Shown: piece after piece, positions 7,726 to 14,744 of the stretch
Numbering within the stretch: the stretch's first letter is position 1
How the letters are laid out: each line of letters opens with the position of its first letter
Assembly: GCA_947451105.1 (NCBI GenBank)
Contig: CANFXY010000005.1
Coordinates: 1-39,274 of the forward strand
DNA: 39,274 nt
Direction: 5' to 3'
DNA from: Bacteroidota bacterium
GTDB lineage: Bacteria; Bacteroidota; Bacteroidia; NS11-12g; UBA955
Made by a program: the position numbers and the translations under genes
Notes under the pieces: generated by a model
What the model saw: only the letters and a program-made list of their open reading frames with translations
Told to the model about the DNA's origin: nothing
Database searches by the model: none

Positions 7726-8681
7726 TTTTTCTTTAATAAAATATAAATAATGAAAGGTCCACCAATTAAAGCCGTGCAAACATTTATGGGAATATTAAAA
7801 CTCAATAAATCAGCAGAAGAAATTATATCACTCACCAAGGCCATTGCGGCACCTAAAATGGCATTGACAAGAATCATGAATCTAAAGTTAACGGTTTTGA
7901 TGAGCAATCTGGAAACATTCGGAATGGCCATGCCAATAAATGCGATGGGTCCACAAAATGCAGTGGCAATACCGCTTAAGATGCCTGTGCAAATGAGTAG
8001 CTGAATTGAAATGCTTTTGGTGTTTACGCCTAAGGTATACGACACCTCTTCGCCTAATAACATGGTTGATAATTGAGGCATTATTAGATAAGCCCAAAAA
8101 ATTCCCAATATTACAGATGTTCCAAAAAACACCAAATCGAATTCAATCACCTGACTAAATGACCCCATACTCCAAAGGGTAAAGTTTTTCAAATCGCCTG
8201 GTGCAGCCATGTAATTTAGCAGACCTTGAAGCGCTCCCGTTATTTGACCAATAATGACACCAAATAGCAAGATTACGGCACCTGTTCCGAAGCGCGAAGA
8301 GACCAACATGACAAGTAAAAGTACGGTACTTGCGCCAATAAAACCTGCCAATGAAATGCCAATTCCATGGTTGAGAAAAGGAAAATAGTGGCTGCCAATA
8401 ATGAGTATTGCTACTGCAAGTGAGGCGCCAGAACTAACACCAAGTATGTATGGGCCTGCGAGATTGTTTCTGTATAGTTGCTGCAGTATAAACCCTGAAA
8501 CCGATAATGAAGCCCCAGCAATAAGGGCTGTAATGGTCTTCGGGATTCGGTAATTCCACAATAAGTCTGCTTCAATACCTTTTGTTTGAAAGGGAGAAAT
8601 CCACTCAGGTATAGCGAAGGTGCTCAATATTAGCAATATCCCCAAGCCTATTAAGGCAAATGTTAATTTAAAAATTTGCAT
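7722..8681 (-). CDS. ABC importer permease, FecCD/BtuC family
   Basis: Integral membrane subunit of 319 residues with about nine to ten hydrophobic segments, as in BtuC and FhuB/FecCD proteins. Family marks include NYRIPKTITALIAGASLSVSGFILQ near residues 43-67 (the usual form is R.PR...A...G..L..sG...Q), NNLAGPYILGVSSGASL at 72-88, and the coupling-helix region FCGPIAFIGMAIPNVSRLL near 240-258. The family imports ferric siderophores, haem or vitamin B12 together with a periplasmic binding protein. The gene is divergent from pckA, sharing a 137-bp intergenic region that carries a CRP/FNR-like palindrome; I found no cobalamin riboswitch there. Confidence 0.9.
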   Translation of the reverse strand: MQIFKLTFALIGLGILLILSTFAIPEWISPFQTKGIEADLLWNYRIPKTITALIAGASLSVSGFILQQLYRNNLAGPYILGVSSGASLAVAILIIGSHYFPFLNHGIGISLAGFIGASTVLLLVMLVSSRFGTGAVILLFGVIIGQITGALQGLLNYMAAPGDLKNFTLWSMGSFSQVIEFDLVFFGTSVILGIFWAYLIMPQLSTMLLGEEVSYTLGVNTKSISIQLLICTGILSGIATAFCGPIAFIGMAIPNVSRLLIKTVNFRFMILVNAILGAAMALVSDIISSADLLSFNIPINVCTALIGGPFIIYILLKKK

Positions 8682-8733
8682 GAATTCCTCACTTCAAAAC
8701 AACATTAAAAGCTTCGATTTTCTCTGTTTTAAG

Positions 8734-8750
8734 TGTGATATATATCAACA
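8734..8750. promoter_or_regulatory. CRP/FNR-like operator
   Basis: The core TGATATATATCA (8736-8747) is a perfect 12-nt palindrome. With its flanks it reads GTGAT-ATAT-ATCAA, one base from the FNR consensus TTGAT-N4-ATCAA, and TGTGA-N6-TCAACA, close to the CRP consensus. It is centred about 45 bp upstream of the pckA -7 element, roughly -57 from the expected start site, a normal activator position. It also lies upstream of the divergent permease gene. Confidence 0.45.
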
Positions 8751-8785
8751 ACTTAGCAATATTATGGAAACTTGATTTTTTTTAG

Positions 8786-8793
8786 TAAATTTG
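8786..8793 (+). promoter_or_regulatory. -7 promoter element TAAATTTG of pckA
   Basis: Perfect TAnnTTTG followed by CAGCCC, 25 nt before the pckA ATG. The -33 TTG is not well matched, which would be consistent with dependence on an activator bound at the upstream palindrome. Confidence 0.7.
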
Positions 8794-8818
8794 CAGCCCT
8801 AATTTTATACAAAAACAA

Positions 8819-10408
8819 ATGACAAACCAAGACATTTTATCAGGCGTTGTTGCAGCAGCAGGCAATGCATTTGTTAATCTTACTCCAGATGAACTTATTA
8901 AAAAAGCCCTAGAAAGAAACGAAGGTATACTTACCGACAAAGGTGCTTTAGCCGCAGATACTGGCGAATTCACTGGCCGTTCTCCAAAAGACAAATTCAC
9001 AGTTTGTGACGATAAAACAGAAAACACCGTTTGGTGGGGACCTGTTAACTTCAAATTTGAACCGTCTAAATTTGATGCCTTATTGGATAAAGTATTAAAC
9101 CACTATAAGGGCAAAGATTTATTTGTGCGTGATGCTTATGCATGTGCGCATCCTGATTTCAAATTAAATATCAAAGTTGTTACTGAAACGGCTTACCAAA
9201 ATTTATTCGCAAACAATTTGTTTTTGCGTCCAAATGAAGGTGAGAATAACCCAACTGAATGGTTGATTTTAGCTGCACCATCATTTTTAGCTAACGCTGC
9301 TGAGGATGGAACAAGACAGCATAACTTCTCTATCATCAATTTTTCAAAAAAGATCATCTTAATTGGTGGTTCAGGATATACTGGTGAAATCAAAAAAGGA
9401 ATTTTCACCGTTTTGAATTACATCCTACCTCAAGAAAGAGGCGTATTGTCTATGCACTGCTCTGCCAACATCGGTGCAAAAGGTGATACTGCAATTTTCT
9501 TCGGATTGTCAGGAACAGGCAAAACAACTTTATCAGCAGATCCAGACCGTAAATTAATCGGAGATGATGAGCACGGTTGGGCAGATGATTCTGTATTTAA
9601 CTTCGAAGGTGGTTGCTATGCAAAGTGTATCGACTTAACGGAAGAAAAAGAACCGCAAATTTGGCACGCTATCAAACACGGTGCATTGGTTGAAAACGTC
9701 AGATTCTTTGAAGGCAGCAACAAAGTAAATTACGAAGATGTATCAGTTACAGAAAACACACGTGTTGCTTATCCAATTGATTTTATTGACAACATCGCAG
9801 TTCCATCAGTAGGTAAATCACCTAAAAATATTTTCTTCCTAACATGCGATGCATATGGCGTATTGCCTCCGATTTCAAAATTAACGGCAGAACAAGCAAT
9901 GTACCACTTCGTTTCTGGTTATACCAGTAAAGTAGCAGGTACCGAGGCCGGTATCACTGAGCCACAAAGTACTTTCTCTGCATGTTTCGGTCAAGCTTTC
10001 TTACCTCTACACCCAGCAAAATATGCTGAGTTGTTAGGCGCGAAATTAAACGCAGATTCTAGCATCAACGTATGGTTGGTTAACACTGGCTGGAGTGGTG
10101 GTGGATACGGTGTTGGTAGCAGAATGAAATTGTCTTTCACAAGAGCAATGTTGACCGCAGCTTTAAACGGTGAATTGGATTCAATTGAGTACACCAAGCA
10201 TCCTGTATTTGGCGTTCAAATGCCAAATACTTGCCCTAATGTTCCTCAAGAAATTTTACACCCAAGAAACACCTGGGCCGATAAAGCAGCTTACGACCAA
10301 ACAGCAAATGCTTTGGCAGATAAATTCAATGAAAATTTCAAAAAGTTTGAAGATGGCAGCAGCGAAGCAATTAAAAATGCAGCGCCTAAAGCAGTTCAAG
10401 CTCAATAA
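8819..10408 (+). CDS. pckA: Phosphoenolpyruvate carboxykinase (ATP)
   Basis: Cytoplasmic enzyme that converts oxaloacetate and ATP to phosphoenolpyruvate, ADP and CO2, the committed step of gluconeogenesis; it can run in the carboxylating direction in some fermenting bacteria. The 529-residue length is typical of the ATP-dependent class. Visible motifs: GRSPKDKF near the N-terminus, the phosphate loop GLSGTGKTTLS, the metal-binding LIGDDEHGW, and the ATP-class segments RVAYPIDFIDN and FLTCDAYGVLPP. It is a single-gene unit with its own promoter and a strong terminator. The CRP/FNR-like site upstream suggests control by carbon or oxygen status. Confidence 0.97.
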   Translation: MTNQDILSGVVAAAGNAFVNLTPDELIKKALERNEGILTDKGALAADTGEFTGRSPKDKFTVCDDKTENTVWWGPVNFKFEPSKFDALLDKVLNHYKGKDLFVRDAYACAHPDFKLNIKVVTETAYQNLFANNLFLRPNEGENNPTEWLILAAPSFLANAAEDGTRQHNFSIINFSKKIILIGGSGYTGEIKKGIFTVLNYILPQERGVLSMHCSANIGAKGDTAIFFGLSGTGKTTLSADPDRKLIGDDEHGWADDSVFNFEGGCYAKCIDLTEEKEPQIWHAIKHGALVENVRFFEGSNKVNYEDVSVTENTRVAYPIDFIDNIAVPSVGKSPKNIFFLTCDAYGVLPPISKLTAEQAMYHFVSGYTSKVAGTEAGITEPQSTFSACFGQAFLPLHPAKYAELLGAKLNADSSINVWLVNTGWSGGGYGVGSRMKLSFTRAMLTAALNGELDSIEYTKHPVFGVQMPNTCPNVPQEILHPRNTWADKAAYDQTANALADKFNENFKKFEDGSSEAIKNAAPKAVQAQ

Positions 10409-10426
10409 TATTATTCTTTTAAATAG

Positions 10427-10457
10427 AAAGGCAGTGAATTTTCACTGCCTTTTTTTA
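10427..10457 (+). terminator. Intrinsic terminator of pckA
   Basis: Perfect 12-bp stem AAAGGCAGTGAA / TTCACTGCCTTT with a tiny loop, followed by a T-run. It begins 18 nt after the pckA stop codon. Confidence 0.92.
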
Positions 10458-10635
10458 TGCCTTTTTTTTAACCTTGAAAGCAATTTAATTAAACAATTTG
10501 AGATTTAAAAACATTGTTGTTTCTTCATGTTTGTAATTGTCTATTAAGTATGCTAATTATCAATAGATTATGTAAATATCGAATATATTTTAACACTTAA
10601 TGTATTGAAAAACTGACATTAATCATTTCTATTTG

Positions 10636-10650
10636 TAATTAGTCTAAATA
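10636..10650. promoter_or_regulatory. Fur-box-like 7-1-7 inverted repeat
   Basis: TAATTAG-T-CTAAATA: seven-base arms around one base, with a single mismatch. This is the layout of Fur sites. It sits between the -33 region and the -7 element of the porin/imelysin operon, where a bound repressor would block polymerase. The binding protein is an inference. Confidence 0.4.
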
Positions 10651-10658
10651 AAAACTTA

Positions 10659-10666
10659 TATATTTG
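10659..10666 (+). promoter_or_regulatory. -7 promoter element TATATTTG of the imelysin operon
   Basis: Perfect TAnnTTTG with only 5 nt (CCCCA) between the last G and the ATG at 10672, so the mRNA would be leaderless or nearly so. Confidence 0.65.
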
Positions 10667-10671
10667 CCCCA

Positions 10672-11889
10672 ATGAAAAAACTTGCATTTCTAATTGGTTT
10701 AGGGATCTGCTTTAATACATCGATTAAAGCACAAATATTAACAAAAGAAGATTCTCTTGCTGCTGGACTTCAAATGAGTGGGAAAACGACGGTCTTGAGT
10801 GGTTATGGTGAAAGCATGCTTTCTTATGACAAAGGTCAAAAAACAGCAAACATCAATGTCACAAGATTCGTTACCTTCTTTGGTCACAGGTTTAGCAAAA
10901 GTGTAACTTTGTTTTCAGAATTGGAGTTAGAAAATGCTAAAGTAGCAAATGGAAACGCGAGTGGGGAGTTTTCTCTCGAACAAATGTTTTTGAAGTTTGA
11001 TTTAAACCGCTCAAATTATATTGTTGCGGGTTTGTTTATTCCTAGAATTGGTATCATTAACGAAAACCACTTGCCAACGACATATAATGGCAATAACAGA
11101 CATTTTGTAGAGTCAAGAATGATTCCATCTACTTGGAGAGAATTGGGTGTAGGATTGTATGGTAAATTTGATCGCCTACCTGGGTTTAATTATTATGTTG
11201 GATTGACCAACGGACTAAACAGTGCTGCATTCACACGTCAAACTGGAATTCGTGAAGGAAGATATGAGGGAAGTAATGCCTCTGCAACCAATGTTGCAAT
11301 TAGTGCTGCTGCTTTGTATTACTATAGAAATTTTAGAATTCAAGCTTCTGGATACTATGGCGGAAGTGCTGGTATCACACCAAAACAAGCCGATAGTCTG
11401 ATGTTAAACAGCGGCGCTTTTGGAACTCCTGTTGCATTGGCTGAAATGAATGTTCAGTACACCGGAAAAAGATGGGGATTTAAATCTTTAATCGGTACCG
11501 TTTCTGTAACAGATGCCTATAGTATAAATAGAGCATATGCGAACAATGTGGCTAAAAATATGTTGGGTGCATTTACTGAAATTTCTTACAACATCATCCA
11601 TTCAAGCGATTTGATGGCAAAACGTTTAACTGCATTTGCCCGTTACGAATGGTTTGACTTGAATTACAGGATGCCTGGCAATGGCATTAAAGACAATGCC
11701 CTTAACCAACAGTTTTTTGTTTATGGTTTTACCTACAGGCCAACAATTGGTGTTGCAATCAAATTAGATGCAGTTAACAAAATAACGGGAACGCCAAACG
11801 CTGCATTCAATATTACGCCATTTCCACAGTTGCCAGTTTACTATAAAAACAATTGGTTTTTTAATCTAGGCTTGGCTTATAATTTCTAA
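10672..11889 (+). CDS. Outer-membrane porin-like beta-barrel protein
   Basis: Secreted protein of 405 residues. The signal peptide is residues 1-21 (MKKLAFLI... ending IKAQ), which fixes the start. The mature part alternates polar and aromatic residues, with GYGES near the start, TRFVTFFGHRF, FSELELENAK and AGLFIPRIGIINENHLP segments and a final phenylalanine (LGLAYNF), as expected of a large outer-membrane barrel of the phosphate-selective-porin (OprP/OprO-like) type. Substrate is unknown. It is first in a four-gene operon with a Rieske lipoprotein (1 nt gap), imelysin and a di-haem protein, so it may serve as the outer-membrane pore or carrier for an iron-related compound. Confidence 0.75.
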   Translation: MKKLAFLIGLGICFNTSIKAQILTKEDSLAAGLQMSGKTTVLSGYGESMLSYDKGQKTANINVTRFVTFFGHRFSKSVTLFSELELENAKVANGNASGEFSLEQMFLKFDLNRSNYIVAGLFIPRIGIINENHLPTTYNGNNRHFVESRMIPSTWRELGVGLYGKFDRLPGFNYYVGLTNGLNSAAFTRQTGIREGRYEGSNASATNVAISAAALYYYRNFRIQASGYYGGSAGITPKQADSLMLNSGAFGTPVALAEMNVQYTGKRWGFKSLIGTVSVTDAYSINRAYANNVAKNMLGAFTEISYNIIHSSDLMAKRLTAFARYEWFDLNYRMPGNGIKDNALNQQFFVYGFTYRPTIGVAIKLDAVNKITGTPNAAFNITPFPQLPVYYKNNWFFNLGLAYNF

Positions 11890-11890
11890 A

Positions 11891-12319
11891 ATGAAAAGAA
11901 AAGAATTTGTAAAAACGAGTTGCAGTATCTGTTTGGGTGCTTTGGCAGGTGTTTCTGTATTGAGTTTGATGGAGTCGTGTGCCACAGGTAAAATTATAAA
12001 AATCGAGCCTCTGAACAATGTGTTAAGCGTTATGAAATCTGAATTCACACCTGAGCAAACTTTTGTACTCTTGCGCAGCAGCAATCTAAACTTTGATGTT
12101 TTGTTGTATAAAAAATCAGAGACAGAATACAAAGCATTGTTAATGCAATGTACCCATTACGACAATCCCGTTTTTGCAAATAAAAAAGAGATTTTTTGTC
12201 CCTCACATGGCAGCACTTTTAGTTTCGAAGGCAAGGTGCAAAAAGAGCCTGCGAGCCGTGATTTGAAGTCTTATAAAACAGAAATATTAAACGATAAAAT
12301 TAATATTAATTTAGAATGA
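11891..12319 (+). CDS. Rieske [2Fe-2S] lipoprotein
   Basis: Small iron-sulfur protein of 142 residues. The two Rieske motifs are complete: C87-T-H89 and C103-P-S-H106-G, binding one [2Fe-2S] cluster by two Cys and two His. The N-terminus has KRKEFVK followed by a Cys-containing hydrophobic stretch and a lipobox-like LMESC (C30). The KRKEF pattern is a degenerate twin-arginine motif, which would suit export of a folded cluster protein; this is an inference. It is not a bc1 Rieske subunit (no partner cytochrome b) and lacks an oxygenase domain. Its stop overlaps the imelysin start (ATGA). Likely an electron-transfer partner of the di-haem protein two genes downstream. Confidence 0.88.
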   Translation: MKRKEFVKTSCSICLGALAGVSVLSLMESCATGKIIKIEPLNNVLSVMKSEFTPEQTFVLLRSSNLNFDVLLYKKSETEYKALLMQCTHYDNPVFANKKEIFCPSHGSTFSFEGKVQKEPASRDLKSYKTEILNDKININLE

Positions 12320-13365
12320 GAATACTATTTATAAGCACATGTATTTTGGTTTTTATTTCTTGTAAAAAGGAGAATGCATCAAATAATGTTGCAAACACTC
12401 AAACTGATGTTTTGCGCGACTTAAGTTTAAACGTTTATCTAAGTACCTATGAAAATTTAAGTCTTAGAACCAATAAATTTCACCAAGATGTTCAAACATT
12501 TATAAATAATCCGAGTCAAGAGAATTTGGAACTATGCCGAAATGATTGGAAAAGTGCAAGAGAGGCCTGGGAAGTTTCAGAGGCATGGTTGTTTGGACCC
12601 GTTTCTACCAAAAGCATAGACCCGCGCATTGATACTTGGCCAGTAGATTTTATTCGCTTAGACTCTGTTCTTGCTAGCTCATCAGTTTTCGACAACACAT
12701 ATGTCAATAATCTTGAAGAATCTTTAAAAGGGTTTCACCCAATTGAATATATATTATTTGGGTTCAATGGAAATAAATACGCCAATCAAATTACAAGTAG
12801 ACAAAAAGAATACTTGCTTGCCTTGACTGAAAATTTACGTCAATTAACTATTGACTTACATAATTCTTGGGCCGTTCAAGGAGACGACTATGTTACAGAA
12901 ATATTAAATGCAGGTAGTTCAAACATTTTTCCTAGTAAACTTAGTGCCTATCAAGAAATAGCAAGTGCAATGATTGGAATATGTAATGAGGTTGCCAATG
13001 GTAAAATTGGTGATGTATTTACTTCTTTAGATTCAATGGGTGAGGAGTCGCCTTTTGCTAATAATTCTATGGTCGACTTTAAAAACAACATACTCGGTGC
13101 AGAAGCAGTTTATTTAGGAAATATTAATGGCAACGACAACAAAGGACTTGAAGATTTTGTGCGCATGTACAACTTGAGTTTGGATGGAAAAATTAAACAG
13201 AAGATACATCTATCCAAAGCGGCATTAAACCAAATAACGCTTCCATTTGGTCGCGCTATCTTTGAACAACCTATACAAGTACAACAAGCCATAGATGCGA
13301 TTAACAGCTTGAAAACCGAATTAGAAGAAGGTCTATTGCCACTTATTCAATTACACGTCAAATGA
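12316..13365 (+). CDS. Imelysin-family lipoprotein (iron-regulated type)
   Basis: Lipoprotein of 349 residues: signal peptide with lipobox VFISC (C16) and KKEN after it. The imelysin signature GxHxxE appears as GFHPIE (H141, E144), and the fold is expected to be two four-helix bundles; the sequence is helical throughout. Characterised relatives are iron-regulated surface or periplasmic proteins thought to act in iron uptake, although the ligand remains unsettled; the old idea of peptidase activity is not supported in the family. Neighbours overlap by 4 nt on both sides, showing strict co-expression with the Rieske and di-haem proteins. Confidence 0.88.
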   Translation: MRILFISTCILVFISCKKENASNNVANTQTDVLRDLSLNVYLSTYENLSLRTNKFHQDVQTFINNPSQENLELCRNDWKSAREAWEVSEAWLFGPVSTKSIDPRIDTWPVDFIRLDSVLASSSVFDNTYVNNLEESLKGFHPIEYILFGFNGNKYANQITSRQKEYLLALTENLRQLTIDLHNSWAVQGDDYVTEILNAGSSNIFPSKLSAYQEIASAMIGICNEVANGKIGDVFTSLDSMGEESPFANNSMVDFKNNILGAEAVYLGNINGNDNKGLEDFVRMYNLSLDGKIKQKIHLSKAALNQITLPFGRAIFEQPIQVQQAIDAINSLKTELEEGLLPLIQLHVK

Positions 13366-14744
13366 GCATAAGAATTAAATTTATTCTATCAATTTTTTTG
13401 TTGTCTTCGTTGATCATTACCTCGTGCAGAAAGTACAATGGGTCATTTGAAGACCCAGACGAAGAATGGTTTTCTGGCGGTAGTCAAACTTTCTTTGATG
13501 GCAATACCAGTGGATTCGATCACGCATTTAATGGCCTAGATGCCCGTCAGTTGCAAAATCATGAGGTGGGTGATAAAGCCTTCGATGCTGCTTTTGTGAC
13601 TGCGCCTGCACCTTTAAATTCAGGTTTAGGTCCATTGTACAACAATGTCTCTTGCGTTAGTTGCCACGTTAACGATGGCAGGGGGAAGCCGCCTGTAAAT
13701 GGCGAGCCATTGTCAAGTATGTTGATTCGATTAAGTATTCCTGGCACTAATTCACATGGTGGACCTAATGGAATTCCTAGCTTTGGTGGTCAGCTTCAAC
13801 AACGTTCCATTGCTGGAAAAATGCCTGAAGCAGATGTCCAAATTACTTACACCAATATTAATGGTACCATGGACGATGGTACTCCTTATACCTTGCGACA
13901 ACCATCATATACCCTAAGCAATGCTTATGCAAGTTTGCCACCTAACTATTTGTTGTCCCCTCGTGTTGCACCTCCGGTTTTTGGTCTAGGACTTTTAGAA
14001 GCCATTTCAGATTATGACATTATAAAAAATGCCGATGAGAATGACTTGAATGGTGATGGCATCAGTGGTAAACCAAATAGGGTATGGGATGTTATAACCG
14101 CCTCTTATCGTTTGGGTCGTTTTGGTTGGAAAGCAGGTCAACCTACTGTTTTACAACAATCTGCTGGCGCCTATAACGAAGACATGGGCATTACCAATTT
14201 TGTGTTTCCTGTCGAAAATTCATTCTCACAAATTCAGCACGATGGTCTAAATGACGAAACTGAAATAAGCGATTCTATTATGCATGCGGTTGCGTTTTAC
14301 ATGCAAACACTGGGTGTTCCTGCACGCAGAAATGCAAAAGATCTAATTGTCCTTGAAGGCAAACGAATATTTAACCAAATACAATGTGCATCTTGTCATA
14401 TTGCCAAACATGTAACGGTTACCGATATGGCATTTACAGCAAGAAGCAACCAAAAAATATTTCCCTATACCGATTTGTTGTTGCACGATATGGGGCCTGG
14501 TTTGGCTGACATGCGTTCTGAATTTCAAGCCAACGGTTACGAATGGCGTACGCCGGCTTTATGGGGTATTGGCCTGACGCAAAAAATCAATGGTCATACG
14601 TATTTCTTGCACGATGGAAGAGCGCGAAACTTAACCGAAGCGATATTGTGGCATGGTGGTGAAGCAGAAGCCAGTAAAAACAAATTTAAAAAGTTAAGTG
14701 CCGATGAACGCAATGCAGTTTTAAAGTTTTTAGAATCGCTTTAA
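13362..14744 (+). CDS. Di-haem oxidoreductase-like lipoprotein (DUF1111 / thiol oxidoreductase family)
   Basis: Exported c-type cytochrome of 460 residues with a lipobox IITSC (C22). Two haem-binding motifs are present: CVSCH at 98-102 and CASCH at 342-346, arranged as in the di-haem peroxidase-like family often labelled putative thiol oxidoreductase. The C-terminal part has TPALWGIGLTQKINGHTYFLHDGRARNLTEAI, quoted here only by its key parts LWGIG and FLHDGRARN, typical of this family. Such genes recur beside imelysin genes in other phyla, so a redox step on iron or an iron complex is a reasonable inference. It ends the operon; its stop codon abuts the stop of the convergent gene with no spacer. 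Confidence 0.87.
   Translation: MSIRIKFILSIFLLSSLIITSCRKYNGSFEDPDEEWFSGGSQTFFDGNTSGFDHAFNGLDARQLQNHEVGDKAFDAAFVTAPAPLNSGLGPLYNNVSCVSCHVNDGRGKPPVNGEPLSSMLIRLSIPGTNSHGGPNGIPSFGGQLQQRSIAGKMPEADVQITYTNINGTMDDGTPYTLRQPSYTLSNAYASLPPNYLLSPRVAPPVFGLGLLEAISDYDIIKNADENDLNGDGISGKPNRVWDVITASYRLGRFGWKAGQPTVLQQSAGAYNEDMGITNFVFPVENSFSQIQHDGLNDETEISDSIMHAVAFYMQTLGVPARRNAKDLIVLEGKRIFNQIQCASCHIAKHVTVTDMAFTARSNQKIFPYTDLLLHDMGPGLADMRSEFQANGYEWRTPALWGIGLTQKINGHTYFLHDGRARNLTEAILWHGGEAEASKNKFKKLSADERNAVLKFLESL

Noticed and set aside
8682-8818. A cobalamin riboswitch before the BtuC-like permease gene.
   Set aside because: No B12-box-like sequence was seen, and the region is only 137 bp and shared with pckA.
10170-10508. 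A plus-strand frame overlapping the end of pckA and its terminator.
   Set aside because: It runs through the pckA coding sequence in another frame and over the terminator hairpin.
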